From the NCBI GenBank assembly GCA_021297985.1, contig JAJTGU010000222.1, positions 1-44,648 on the forward strand: DNA of 44,648 nt, written 5' to 3'. Shown here one piece after another: positions 26,217 through 34,240 of this stretch; positions within the stretch are counted from its first letter, which is position 1, and the number at the start of each line of letters is the position of its first letter. Below the pieces are notes generated by a model. The model was not told where the DNA came from. It did not search any database and saw nothing but the letters and a program-made list of their open reading frames with translations. The translations under genes and the position numbers were made by a program. This stretch comes from Rubrivivax sp. (GTDB lineage: Bacteria > Pseudomonadota > Gammaproteobacteria > Burkholderiales > Burkholderiaceae_C).

Positions 26217-27359
26217 ATGCTTTCGCCCCTGGACCTGCAACGCCTGCGCGATGCGCTTTGCCAAGCCGAAAACGCAATCGGCCTGAGCGACCCGAACCCG
26301 CGGGTTGGGTGTGTGATCGGCCACCGGGACGGTCGCGTGCTTGGCGTCGGCCACAGCCAGCAGGCCGGCGGGCCGCATGCCGAAGTCATGGCGCTGCGCG
26401 CGGCCGCCGCCCACGGGGCCAGTGGCGTGTCAGGCGCTACGGCGTGGGTGACTCTCGAGCCCTGCTGCCACCACGGGCGGACCCCCCCGTGCACCGATGC
26501 CTTGATCGCCGCGGGCATCGCCAAGGTCGTCATCGCGCTGCGCGACCCCTACCCGGCCGTCGATGGCCAGGGCATCGAGCAATTGCGCCGCGCCGGCATC
26601 GAGGTTGTGGTCGCGGAGCTGGACCCAGCCCCTGAGGCTCAGGCGCTGGTCACGGCTGCCACCGAGCTGAACATCGGCTTCTTGCACCGCGTACGGACGG
26701 GCAGGCCGTGGGTGCGAGCCAAGCTGGCGACGTCGATGGACGGCCGGGCGGCGTTGCCCGACGGACGAAGCCAGTGGATCACGTCAGAGGCGGCCCGCGC
26801 CGATGGCCATGCCTGGCGGGCCCGCGCCGGCACCGTGCTGACTGGAATCGGCAGCGTACTCGCCGACGACCCGCGAATGGACGTGCGAGGCCGCGCCATT
26901 CGCCGACAGCCGCCCCGGGTGGTGCTGGACAGTGATGCCCGCCTGCCAGCGTCGGCCCGGCTGCTGCACGTCGAAGGTGGCAGCGACGTCACGGTCTTCA
27001 CAAAGCCGGGGGCCAACCCCCTGAACCCCTGGCAGCGGCGGGATGGCGGCTTGGTGCACCACCGAACGCTGCCCGTCGGCCCGAGCGGCGGATTGGACCT
27101 GCCGACACTGGTCCGTTTGCTGGGTGACGAACACGTCAATGAACTCCATGTCGAAGCGGGTCCCACCCTGAGCGGAGCCTTCCGGGATGCCGGACTGGTC
27201 GACGAGTGGCTGATCTACCTCGCTCCGAGGCTGCTTGGCCAAGGCCGGAACGCACTGATGAGCATGGGCGAAGAGGCCCTGAGCGATCCGCCGCCTTGGC
27301 GCATCCAGGACTCGGCGCCTGTCGGCAACGACCTTCGAGTCCGTTTGCGTCGACGCTGA
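26217..27359 (+). CDS. ribD: Bifunctional riboflavin biosynthesis deaminase/reductase RibD
   Basis: The gene encodes 380 aa from the ATG at 26217; the track start 26211 is a TTG two codons earlier. The N-terminal deaminase domain has NPRVGCVI, the zinc ligands in GGPHAEVMAL and TLEPCCHHGRTPPC, and ALRDPYP. The C-terminal NADPH-dependent reductase domain has RPWVRAKLATSMDGR, SQWITSEAARADGHAWRA, VLTGIGSVLADDP and VEAGPTLSGAFRDAGLVDE. It deaminates 2,5-diamino-6-ribosylamino-pyrimidinone 5'-phosphate and reduces the ribose side chain. No FMN riboswitch is recognisable in the 60 bp upstream. A stem-loop lies about 65 bp after its stop. Confidence 0.95.
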   Translation: MLSPLDLQRLRDALCQAENAIGLSDPNPRVGCVIGHRDGRVLGVGHSQQAGGPHAEVMALRAAAAHGASGVSGATAWVTLEPCCHHGRTPPCTDALIAAGIAKVVIALRDPYPAVDGQGIEQLRRAGIEVVVAELDPAPEAQALVTAATELNIGFLHRVRTGRPWVRAKLATSMDGRAALPDGRSQWITSEAARADGHAWRARAGTVLTGIGSVLADDPRMDVRGRAIRRQPPRVVLDSDARLPASARLLHVEGGSDVTVFTKPGANPLNPWQRRDGGLVHHRTLPVGPSGGLDLPTLVRLLGDEHVNELHVEAGPTLSGAFRDAGLVDEWLIYLAPRLLGQGRNALMSMGEEALSDPPPWRIQDSAPVGNDLRVRLRRR

Positions 27360-27396
27360 ATCCGCGACGGATCCAGGGCCTGTACCAATCGTCACA

Positions 27397-27417
27397 GGTG
27401 TCGGAATTCTTGACACC
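27397..27417 (+). promoter_or_regulatory. Inverted repeat, candidate enhancer-binding site upstream of the PEP-CTERM promoter
   Basis: The arms GGTGTC and GACACC are perfectly inverted across a 9-bp centre (GGAATTCTT). The site lies about 64 bp before the sigma-54-type -24 element, a normal distance for an NtrC-type activator. PrsR, linked to PEP-CTERM genes in some species, is a candidate binder by analogy only. Confidence 0.4.
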
Positions 27418-27423
27418 GCCGGC

Positions 27424-27439
27424 CCCCCGTTCACGGGGG
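27424..27439 (+). terminator. Stem-loop after ribD
   Basis: CCCCCG-TTCA-CGGGGG forms a 6-bp all-GC stem with a 4-nt loop, 65 bp beyond the ribD stop and upstream of the PEP-CTERM gene promoter. There is no T run, so termination strength is uncertain. Confidence 0.4.
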
Positions 27440-27479
27440 CAGTTGACGCAAGTGCCTGATTGGAAAGGGATCTGAAAGG

Positions 27480-27495
27480 CGGTACGCTCTTTGCT
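27480..27495 (+). promoter_or_regulatory. Sigma-54 (-24/-12) promoter of the PEP-CTERM gene
   Basis: CGGTACGCTCTTTGCT fits the RpoN consensus TGGCACG-N4-TTGCW at all but two of its defined positions. The essential GG (27481-27482) and GC (27493-27494) are separated by exactly 10 bp. Transcription would start near 27506, about 57 nt before the ATG at 27563. Confidence 0.65.
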
Positions 27496-27562
27496 AACGA
27501 TTCAGACGAAAGGGCGCTTCGCGATCCTGAAGCGTCCGACAACAGTTTTTTGGAGCCCTTGA

Positions 27563-28315
27563 ATGAACAACCGGCTTGCTCGCCCCTTCTTCGCCGCCTT
27601 GCTTGTAGGCGCCACGCTGACCGGCACAGCGTACGCCGACCCGGTCAAGGACGTCGGGGAATTCTCCAGCTTCTTCGGGTTCACCCCGATACCCGGTGGT
27701 TCCATCACCGGTGACGCCAAGACCAAGCGGGACGCTTTCGCGGCCAACCTGCTCAACCAGTCCACCTACGGTTTCGAAGGCACGAACGTCGGGTTCCCGT
27801 TCACCAGCTTCACGGCCACCGGGACCTACGGCGAGAAGACTTTTGATCTCGATCCTGACGACCGTCTGCTCGCGAACAACAACCCCGCCGCGGGTCGATT
27901 TGCGACTGACGGCCAGGCCTGGGCCGAGATGCGCAGCTCGACGATGACCTGGGACTTCAGCGCCAATCCTCTGCACGCGCTGGGCTTCTTCATGTCCGAC
28001 CTGGGCGACTTCGAGACCGACATCGTCTTCACGCTGTACGCCGTCGACGGCACCCAGAAGGTCTTCAACATCAGCGGCGAACTCAACGGGCAGGCACCGT
28101 CGGGCGGCCTGGCCTTCTTCGGATTCACCGACAGCACCGGCGCGAGCTACAACCGACTGATGGTGAGCGCCGACCTCCGCAACGACGCGTTCGGCATCGA
28201 CGGTGTCGTCACTGGCGCGGTCCGAGGTGCGGATCCGAATCCGGTTCCCCTGCCCGGTACGCTGGCCCTTGCCGCGGCTGCACTCGGCCTGATGGCCATG
28301 CGCCGCCGCGCCTGA
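27563..28315 (+). CDS. PEP-CTERM (VPLPG variant) exported protein
   Basis: The gene encodes 250 aa from the ATG at 27563. A signal peptide (LARPFFAALLVGATLTGTAYA) precedes a soluble domain rich in Gly, Phe and Asp with beta-type text (TYGFEGTNVGFPFTSF, ALGFFMSDLGDFETDIVF, GLAFFGFTDSTGASYNRL). This resembles other PEP-CTERM cargo proteins of unknown activity. The C-terminus is VPLPGTLALAAAALGLMAMRRR, the VPLPG-type exosortase signal with helix and Arg cluster. It should be exported, processed by an exosortase and retained at the surface or released with exopolysaccharide. Unlike its neighbours it has its own sigma-54-type promoter and is closed by two hairpins, so it is a separate transcription unit inside the riboflavin gene group, at the place often occupied by ribE. 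Confidence 0.85.
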   Translation: MNNRLARPFFAALLVGATLTGTAYADPVKDVGEFSSFFGFTPIPGGSITGDAKTKRDAFAANLLNQSTYGFEGTNVGFPFTSFTATGTYGEKTFDLDPDDRLLANNNPAAGRFATDGQAWAEMRSSTMTWDFSANPLHALGFFMSDLGDFETDIVFTLYAVDGTQKVFNISGELNGQAPSGGLAFFGFTDSTGASYNRLMVSADLRNDAFGIDGVVTGAVRGADPNPVPLPGTLALAAAALGLMAMRRRA

Positions 28316-28325
28316 GTCGCCCGTT

Positions 28326-28345
28326 GAGCCCGCCATCGCGGGCTC
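28326..28345 (+). terminator. Hairpin 1 after the PEP-CTERM gene
   Basis: GAGCCCGC-CATC-GCGGGCTC is a perfect 8-bp stem with a 4-nt loop, 11 bp after the stop. There is no T run. It stands immediately before a better terminator. Confidence 0.55.
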
Positions 28346-28356
28346 AAGACCGGTCC

Positions 28357-28385
28357 AGCCCGCTTCGGCGGGCTGTTTCTCTTGT
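28357..28385 (+). terminator. Intrinsic terminator of the PEP-CTERM gene
   Basis: AGCCCGC-TTCG-GCGGGCT is a 7-bp stem with a stable UUCG tetraloop, followed by GTTTCTCTT. This is the most convincing intrinsic terminator in the window. It separates the PEP-CTERM unit from ribBA. Confidence 0.8.
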
Positions 28386-28445
28386 GTCCACGCTGTCGTG
28401 CACGCGACCCTTCGCCCTGGACACCCCCTCCTACAATCCGGGACC

Positions 28446-29546
28446 ATGTTGATCGCACCGATTCCCGAACTCGTCGCCGAGCTGGCCGCAGGACGCATGG
28501 TCATCCTGGTCGACGAGGAAGACCGCGAAAACGAAGGCGACCTGGTTCTGGCAGCCGAGCACGTGTCCCCCGAGGCGATCAACTTCATGGCCCGGCACGC
28601 CCGCGGCCTGATCTGCCTGACCCTGACCCGGGAGCGCTGCGAGCACCTGAAGCTGCCGCCGATGGCGGCCCAGAACGGCACCGTGCACGGCACCGCGTTC
28701 ACGGTCAGCATCGAGGCCGCCAGCGGCGTCACGACCGGCATCTCGGCGGCCGACCGTGCGCGCACCGTACGAGCCGCAGTCGCGCGCGACGCCAAGGCCA
28801 GCGACCTGGTCCAGCCCGGCCACATCTTCCCGCTGCAGGCGCAAGACGGCGGCGTTCTGGTTCGCGCTGGCCACACCGAAGCCGGCTGCGACCTGGCCGC
28901 GATGGCCGGCCTGCTTCCGGCAGCCGTGATCTGCGAAGTCATGAACGACGACGGGACGATGGCCCGTCTTCCAGAACTCCAGGCTTTTGCCGCCACCCAC
29001 GGACTGAAGATCGGCACCATTGCCGACCTGATCGGCTGGCGCAGCCGCAACGAGACCCTGATCGAGCGCCTGGGCAGCCGGATGCTGGTCACGGCGCAAG
29101 GCGAGTTCCGCTGCGATGTCTTCAGCGACCGAGCGGGCGGCGTGCACCTGGCGCTGTCGTGCGGACACTGGAAAGCCGGCGACGAGGTCACCGTCCGTGT
29201 CCACGAGCCGTTCACGGCGATGGACCTGCTCGACACCCAGGGCAGCGGGCACTCATGGCCGCTGCCGGCGGCCTTGCAGGCGCTGCAGGACGCCCGTCCA
29301 GGCGGTGTCGCGGTGCTGCTGAACGCCAATGCGGCTGCCGCACAGTTGCTGCCGCACTGGCTGGGCAAGCCGGCTCCGACCGCTGCCGCCAAGCCCGCAA
29401 TGGACCTGCGGACCTACGGCACCGGTGCGCAGATCCTGCGCCAGCTCGGCGTACAACGCATGCGTCTGCTGGGCAATCCACGACGCATGCCCAGCATGGT
29501 CGGCTTTGGCCTTGAGGCGACGGCTTTCGTCGCCGCTGCGGCCTAG
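28446..29546 (+). CDS. ribBA: 3,4-dihydroxy-2-butanone 4-phosphate synthase with degenerate GTP cyclohydrolase II domain
   Basis: The gene encodes 366 aa from the ATG at 28446. The N-terminal RibB domain is complete: [21 protein letters not shown] (metal and substrate acidic loop), [35 protein letters not shown], and the [14 protein letters not shown] motif. It makes 3,4-dihydroxy-2-butanone 4-phosphate from ribulose 5-phosphate. The C-terminal part aligns with GTP cyclohydrolase II only at its edges ([15 protein letters not shown] and [17 protein letters not shown]). The Zn-binding Cys cluster and the RCDCG core are absent, so GTP cyclohydrolase activity is unlikely and a separate ribA should exist elsewhere. 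Such RibB-hybrid proteins are known in proteobacteria. TACAAT sits 8 bp before the ATG and no Shine-Dalgarno sequence is seen. Confidence 0.92.
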   Translation: MLIAPIPELVAELAAGRMVILVDEEDRENEGDLVLAAEHVSPEAINFMARHARGLICLTLTRERCEHLKLPPMAAQNGTVHGTAFTVSIEAASGVTTGISAADRARTVRAAVARDAKASDLVQPGHIFPLQAQDGGVLVRAGHTEAGCDLAAMAGLLPAAVICEVMNDDGTMARLPELQAFAATHGLKIGTIADLIGWRSRNETLIERLGSRMLVTAQGEFRCDVFSDRAGGVHLALSCGHWKAGDEVTVRVHEPFTAMDLLDTQGSGHSWPLPAALQALQDARPGGVAVLLNANAAAAQLLPHWLGKPAPTAAAKPAMDLRTYGTGAQILRQLGVQRMRLLGNPRRMPSMVGFGLEATAFVAAAA

Positions 29547-29607
29547 TCCGGGCCATCCTCTCCAACTGGCGCGCCCTCGGCGCCCACTTCCTGCGAAAGA
29601 CCCTGCG

Positions 29608-30072
29608 ATGCAAGACGCCGACCGTGGCACCAGCGGCGAGTTGATCGGCGAAGGCCTGCGTGTGGCGATCGTGCGCGCCCGCTTCAACGACGCCATCACC
29701 CAGCGCATGGCCGAAGCCTGCCTGGCCGAGCTGGTGCGGCTCGATGTCGCCGCGGCCGACATCCGCCACGTCACCGTGCCCGGGGCGCTGGAGATTCCAC
29801 TCGCGTTGAAGGCGCTCGCCGACGCCGAGGAGCACGACGCGCTGGTCGCGATCGGCTGCGTGATCCGCGGCGAGACCTACCACTTCGAGCTCGTGGCCAA
29901 TGAAAGCGGCGCCGGCATCTCCCGCGTCGCGCTGGACCACGGCATCCCGATCGCCAACGCCGTGCTGACCGTCGAAAACGAGGCTCAGGCCTGGGCACGC
30001 GCCGAAGACAAGGGCCGCGACGCCGCCCGGGTGGCGGTCGAGATGGCCAACCTTCTGGAAGACCTCTCTTGA
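29608..30072 (+). CDS. ribH: 6,7-dimethyl-8-ribityllumazine synthase
   Basis: The gene encodes 154 aa, 61 bp after ribBA. The lumazine synthase pattern is clear: [16 protein letters not shown] (substrate-binding Phe), [46 protein letters not shown] with the catalytic His, and [19 protein letters not shown]. It condenses 5-amino-6-ribitylaminouracil with the RibB product to give lumazine, which needs riboflavin synthase (RibE) for the final step. It would assemble into oligomeric shells. Its stop overlaps the nusB start (TTGA). Confidence 0.96.
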   Translation: MQDADRGTSGELIGEGLRVAIVRARFNDAITQRMAEACLAELVRLDVAAADIRHVTVPGALEIPLALKALADAEEHDALVAIGCVIRGETYHFELVANESGAGISRVALDHGIPIANAVLTVENEAQAWARAEDKGRDAARVAVEMANLLEDLS

Positions 30073-30617
30073 GCTCCGCCCCCGCAGAACCAACGCTGAA
30101 GCCCCAGGGCCCGACGCGCAAGCCCGCGATGGCGCCGCGTCGCCGCAGCCGCCAGCTTGCGCTCCAGGCCCTCTACCCGTGGCTGCTGGCGGGCGCGCCG
30201 CTGGCCGCCGAAACCGCCCCTGTGGTCGCCCAGGCACGCGAACTCGAGGGCTTTGCCAAGGCCGATCAGGCCCACCTGGACGCCTTGCTGCACGGCGTGA
30301 TGGCCGACGCCGAAGCGCTGGATGCCGTCTTGCGGCGTCATGTCGACCGCCCGACGGCGCAGCTCTCTCCGGTCGAGCGGGGGATCCTGCTGATCGGCGC
30401 GTTCGAACTCTCGAAGTGCCTGGAAGTGCCGTACCGCGTCGCCATCAACGAAGCGGTCGAACTGGCCAAGGCCTTTGGTGGGACCGACGGCCACAAGTAT
30501 GTCAATGGCGTGCTCGACAAGGCCGCCGTTCACTGGCGGGCCATCGAGGTGTCCGAGCGCCAGGGCCAGCGCCGGGTCGCGCAAGAGGCCGGCCGCGAAG
30601 CCGATCCGGCGGCGTGA
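30069..30617 (+). CDS. nusB: Transcription antitermination factor NusB
   Basis: The gene encodes 182 aa from a TTG overlapping the ribH stop. An N-terminal extension of about 25 residues ([18 protein letters not shown]) precedes the all-helical core: [52 protein letters not shown] and the characteristic [31 protein letters not shown]. NusB binds boxA RNA with S10 in rRNA antitermination. The ribH-nusB pairing is the standard arrangement in proteobacteria. The short C-terminal tail after VHWR is charged and probably disordered. Confidence 0.95.
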   Translation: MSSAPAEPTLKPQGPTRKPAMAPRRRSRQLALQALYPWLLAGAPLAAETAPVVAQARELEGFAKADQAHLDALLHGVMADAEALDAVLRRHVDRPTAQLSPVERGILLIGAFELSKCLEVPYRVAINEAVELAKAFGGTDGHKYVNGVLDKAAVHWRAIEVSERQGQRRVAQEAGREADPAA

Positions 30618-31819
30618 GCGCCGGCGCGCAAGCAGCGCCGCGCACCGCGGCCCGGCTCGACCGCATCGAGCCCTTCTGGGTGATGGAGTTCGCCAAGCTG
30701 GCGCAGCAGGTTGCACAAGGCCCGGCCTGCGACCCTTCGCGCGGCGGTCGGTCGATGCTGTACCTGAACATCGGCGAGCCCGACTTCACGGCACCCGAGC
30801 GGGTGCGGGAGGCGGCTCAACGTTGCCTGGCTGCGGGCCACACGCAGTACACCCAGGCCACCGGCCTGCCGGCTCTGCGTGGGGCCATCTCAGCCTGGTA
30901 CGCGAGCCGATTCGGCCTGGCGGTGGACCCTGGCCGCATCGTGCTCACGGCAGGGGCGTCGGCAGCCTTGCAGCTGGTCTGCCTGGCGCTCTTCGAGCGC
31001 GGCGACGAGGTCCTGCTGCCCGACCCCAGCTACCCCTGCAACCGCCACTTCGTCGCCGCCACCGATGCGCACGCGGTGCTGGTGCCGGCCGACGCCCACA
31101 GCCGATGGCAGCTGAGTGCCGCGCAGGTCGAGGCCCACTGGAACACGGCCACCCGGGGCGTGCTGCTGGCCAGCCCCAGCAACCCGACCGGCACCTCGAT
31201 CGCGGCCGACGAGATGGCCCGCATCGTTGCGGCGGTGCGCGCGCGCGGCGGCGTGACCATCGTCGACGAGATCTACCTCGGCTTGAGCTACGACCCGCGC
31301 TTTGGCCGATCGGCCCTCGCGCTGGGCGACGACGTGATCTCGGTGAACAGCTTCTCCAAGTACTTCAGCATGACCGGCTGGCGCCTGGGCTGGCTGGTGC
31401 TGCCGCCCGCACTGGTGGCGCCGGTCGAGCGGCTGGCGCAGAACCTGTTCATCTGCCCGTCGACCCTGGCCCAGCATGCCGCCCTGGCCTGCTTCGAGCC
31501 CGAGTCGATCGCCGAGTACGAGCGCCGGCGCGAGGCCTTCCGGGCCCGCCGCGATGTGGTCGTGCCGGCGCTCGAGCGGCTCGGCCTGCCGGTGCCGGTC
31601 CAACCCGACGGCGCCTTCTACGCCTGGGCCGACGTGTCGCGGCACGCCGACTCGAGCTGGGCGCTTTGCGAGCGCCTGATCCACGAAGCGCAGGTGGCCT
31701 TGACGCCCGGTCGCGACTTCGGTCCGGCGCATGCGGAGCGGCACCTGCGGCTGTCGTTCGCGAGCAGCCTGGAGCGGCTGGAAGACGCGCTGCACCGCAT
31801 CGGCCGCGTCCTGGGCTGA
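30614..31819 (+). CDS. PLP-dependent class I/II aminotransferase
   Basis: The gene encodes 401 aa from a GTG overlapping the nusB stop (GTGA). The fold-type I aspartate-aminotransferase pattern is complete: YLNIGEPDFTAPERV, HTQYTQATGLPALRGAIS, LTAGASAALQLVCLA, LASPSNPTGTSI, VDEIYLGLSYD, and the PLP lysine in NSFSKYFSMTGWRLGW at about residue 250. The Arg that binds the substrate carboxylate is in HLRLSFASS near the end. It should be a cytosolic homodimer. The amino donor cannot be told from sequence; tyrosine/aspartate-type and alanine-type enzymes share these motifs. Placement behind ribH-nusB is common in Burkholderiales. An inverted AGGCGCC / GGCGCCT pair lies just after its stop. Confidence 0.92.
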   Translation: MSAGAQAAPRTAARLDRIEPFWVMEFAKLAQQVAQGPACDPSRGGRSMLYLNIGEPDFTAPERVREAAQRCLAAGHTQYTQATGLPALRGAISAWYASRFGLAVDPGRIVLTAGASAALQLVCLALFERGDEVLLPDPSYPCNRHFVAATDAHAVLVPADAHSRWQLSAAQVEAHWNTATRGVLLASPSNPTGTSIAADEMARIVAAVRARGGVTIVDEIYLGLSYDPRFGRSALALGDDVISVNSFSKYFSMTGWRLGWLVLPPALVAPVERLAQNLFICPSTLAQHAALACFEPESIAEYERRREAFRARRDVVVPALERLGLPVPVQPDGAFYAWADVSRHADSSWALCERLIHEAQVALTPGRDFGPAHAERHLRLSFASSLERLEDALHRIGRVLG

Positions 31820-31966
31820 GGCGCCTGCCGGCACCCCTGGCGCCTGAAACAAGCGTCAGAAATGGTCACACCGGCGTGCACGGTGCCCGGTATCCGTCAT
31901 CTTGGGGGCAAAAGCCGGTCAATTCGGCAGTTCCAAGGCCGCGCGATTGAATAAGCTGGCGGGACT

Positions 31967-33685
31967 GTGGCTGTGCAACTCTTTACGCGCCGCGGCCGTG
32001 AGCAACGTGAGGTGCCCGCGACCGAATTCATGTCCACGGTGGCCAGCCTGCCACCGGGGGCGGAGCCCTGGGCCAGCGACTCCGAACCTCTGAACCTCGA
32101 CTCGCAGCCGGTGGACTCGCTGCCTCCCGACTCGCAGCCGGGGCTGGACAGCCAGCCGGCGGCCATCGACTCGGCCCCGACCCGCAGCGCGAGCAACGAC
32201 GGCGTCACCCGCCCGGTGGTCGAGCGCATCGGCCGCTACGCCGTCAAGCGGACCATCGCCGATGGTGGCCTGGGCCAGGTGTTCGAGGCCTGGGATCCGG
32301 TGCTGTCGCGCACGGTTGCGATCAAGACCTTGCAGTTCGGCACCACACCAGGCGAACGCGCGACGCTGGACCGGCTGTTCCTGGACGAAGCGCGAGCGGT
32401 CGCCCGGCTGTCGCACCCGCACATCGTGACCGTCTTCGATGCCGGGCTCAGCGCCTACGGCGCGTACATCGCGATGGAAAGGCTGGAGGGGCGTGACCTG
32501 CGCGACGCGCTTGCTGGCGGCTGGCGTCCCAGCCCGGCGCGCGCTGCGCAACTGGTGCGCCGGATCGCCGACGCGCTGTCGTACGCGCATGCCCACGGCG
32601 TGATCCACTGCGACATCAAGCCAGCCAACATCTACCTCACGGCACGGGGCAAGCCCAAGGTGCTGGACTTCGGCATTTCCCGGCTGGTTCAGGAGAACGG
32701 CGTCGTTGGCGATCTGCCCAGCAGTTTCGGTGGCATGGTCACCGGTTCGCCGCACTATCTGGCTCCGGAACAGTGGTCGCGGTCCAGGATCGACGCCCGC
32801 ACCGACCTGTACGCGCTGGGGGTCGTCTTCTACGAGCTTCTGGCCGGGCGCAAGGCCTTCTCCGGCGACAACCTCGAGCAGATCCGGAATGCGATCGAGC
32901 TCGGTCACCCGGCACCGGCGCACGAGTTGCGTCACGATGTCCCCGAAGCCCTGTCGATGATTGCCGCCCGCGCCATGGCGCGCGACCCCGCCGCGCGCTA
33001 CGCCACGGCGCAGGAACTGTCGCAGGCGCTGAGGCGCTGGCTCGCCGAGACCCATCCGGCACGCGCCGATGACGGCGCGGCCAACGGCAGTCCGGGGGAC
33101 CCGGTCAGGGCCAAATCGCCGGGGCGCATCGGCCGCTGGGCCCTGGGCGCCGCGGTGCTTGGGGCCGCATGGGCCGGCGCGGCCATTCTCTGGTCCCAGC
33201 GCAATGCAAACCCCGCTACGACCGGGCCGACGCCGCAGGCAACGGCTCCTGCGCCGGCCGTCGACGCCCCCACGGTCCCGGCCACCATCACCGCCGCTCC
33301 TGGGGAGACCCTGGCCACCGCTGTGACGGCGCCCGCATTGATCGCGAGCCCCGATGCGAGTCCTCCCGCACGTCCGGTCGCGCCGACACCACCGGCCCGT
33401 GCCGAGCGTCCCGCTGCCGCCACCGCGCGCGTGGCGCAAGGGGCCGAAGCCAGCGTGGCCGCACCCGCCACCGGCGTCGTGCAGTTGGCGATCAGCCCCT
33501 GGGGCGAGATCGAGGTCAACGGCCAGATCCGCGGAACCGCGCCGCCCCTGGCGACCCTGGAGCTGCCGCTGGGCAGCCACAGCATCGTCGTGCGCAACTC
33601 CGACTTCCCGGCCCACGCGACCACGGTGCGTGTCAGCGCCGAGCAGCCCGCTCTGGTGCGACACCGCTTCGCGACAACGCCATGA
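31967..33685 (+). CDS. Transmembrane Ser/Thr protein kinase with PEGA domain
   Basis: The frame encodes 572 aa from a GTG at 31967 (a second GTG lies two codons on). A low-complexity N-terminus with repeated DSQP-type units (residues 35-70) leads to a Hanks-type kinase at about 87-345: IADGGLGQVFEAWD (Gly loop), VAIK (Lys), IHCDIKPANIY (catalytic loop with HCD, not HRD), LDFGISR and YLAPEQWS. One transmembrane helix (WALGAAVLGAAWAGAAILW, about 385-403) and an Ala/Pro-rich linker follow. A C-terminal PEGA-like domain (AISPWGEIEVNGQIRGTAPP) should lie in the periplasm. Kinases of this kind with a TssQ-like lipoprotein accompany type VI secretion genes in Burkholderiales, but none are in the window. 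Its stop overlaps the lipoprotein start. Confidence 0.92.
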   Translation: MAVQLFTRRGREQREVPATEFMSTVASLPPGAEPWASDSEPLNLDSQPVDSLPPDSQPGLDSQPAAIDSAPTRSASNDGVTRPVVERIGRYAVKRTIADGGLGQVFEAWDPVLSRTVAIKTLQFGTTPGERATLDRLFLDEARAVARLSHPHIVTVFDAGLSAYGAYIAMERLEGRDLRDALAGGWRPSPARAAQLVRRIADALSYAHAHGVIHCDIKPANIYLTARGKPKVLDFGISRLVQENGVVGDLPSSFGGMVTGSPHYLAPEQWSRSRIDARTDLYALGVVFYELLAGRKAFSGDNLEQIRNAIELGHPAPAHELRHDVPEALSMIAARAMARDPAARYATAQELSQALRRWLAETHPARADDGAANGSPGDPVRAKSPGRIGRWALGAAVLGAAWAGAAILWSQRNANPATTGPTPQATAPAPAVDAPTVPATITAAPGETLATAVTAPALIASPDASPPARPVAPTPPARAERPAAATARVAQGAEASVAAPATGVVQLAISPWGEIEVNGQIRGTAPPLATLELPLGSHSIVVRNSDFPAHATTVRVSAEQPALVRHRFATTP

Positions 33686-34119
33686 AGCGCGTGGTGAGGC
33701 TGGCGGGCCCGGTGTCGATGCTGGTCCTGTCGATGCTGCTGGTCGGCTGCATGGCACCACCACCCGCAGCCCACCCGGCGGCGCCGTTGCCGCCTCCACC
33801 GGGCCTCACCGACCTGCTGGAGCGTCCCGCCGAACGTGCCTTGTTCGACGGCATGAAGGCCTACGACGACGGGCAGTACACACAGGCCGAGGCGCGGCTG
33901 CAGGCGGCCCTGAAGGCCCCGCTGGCGAGCCCACGCGACCGGGCCAGCGCCTGGAAACTGCTCGCCTTCATGCATTGCGCGGCCGGTCGAACGGCCGAAT
34001 GCGAAGCCGCCTTCCGCGACGCGCTCGCCGCCGATCCGACACTGCAACTCAGCCGCTCGGAAGCCGGCCATCCGGCCTGGGCGCCGGTCTGGCAGCGGCT
34101 GCGCCCGGCACGCCCCTGA
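33682..34119 (+). CDS. TssQ-like lipoprotein with TPR-type fold
   Basis: The gene encodes 145 aa, starting inside the kinase stop (ATGA). The N-terminal signal MKRVVRLAGPVSMLVLSMLLVGC ends in an LVGC lipobox, so it should be lipidated and membrane-anchored. The mature part has a proline-rich spacer, then a TPR-like region: MKAYDDGQYTQAEARLQAAL, SAWKLLAFMHCAAGRTAECEAAFRDAL and DPTLQLSRSEAGHPAWAPVW. The repeated Cys positions and the GHPAW ending match the TssQ family as I remember it. Its tight coupling with the PEGA kinase suggests a kinase-associated periplasmic sensor or regulator. Direct involvement in a type VI apparatus is an inference from the family name only. Confidence 0.8.
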   Translation: MKRVVRLAGPVSMLVLSMLLVGCMAPPPAAHPAAPLPPPPGLTDLLERPAERALFDGMKAYDDGQYTQAEARLQAALKAPLASPRDRASAWKLLAFMHCAAGRTAECEAAFRDALAADPTLQLSRSEAGHPAWAPVWQRLRPARP

Positions 34120-34120
34120 T

Positions 34121-34160
34121 CCGGTCCGATGCAGTCTGATGCGGTCCGATGCGGCCCGAT
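34121..34160 (+). repeat. Period-10 tandem repeat
   Basis: Four consecutive 10-bp units read ccggtccgat, gcagtctgat, gcggtccgat and gcggcccgat, each ending GAT. They lie between the TssQ-like gene and ybgC. The 10-bp period equals about one helical turn, so the units present the same DNA face. Confidence 0.6.
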
Positions 34161-34240
34161 CCGTCGGTCGCAAGGCCGCATGCCCAGAGGTGCGACCGCA
34201 GACCGCCGGAGAGCCTCGCCGCTATGATCCCGGCCCGTCC

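Noticed and set aside
24903-26414. A 503-aa minus-strand ORF opposite pilV and ribD
   Set aside because: Its composition is typical of antisense frames, and the plus-strand genes are well supported by motifs.
26157-28445. An FMN riboswitch controlling the riboflavin genes
   Set aside because: The 60 bp before ribD and the 130 bp before ribBA do not contain the conserved RFN element segments.
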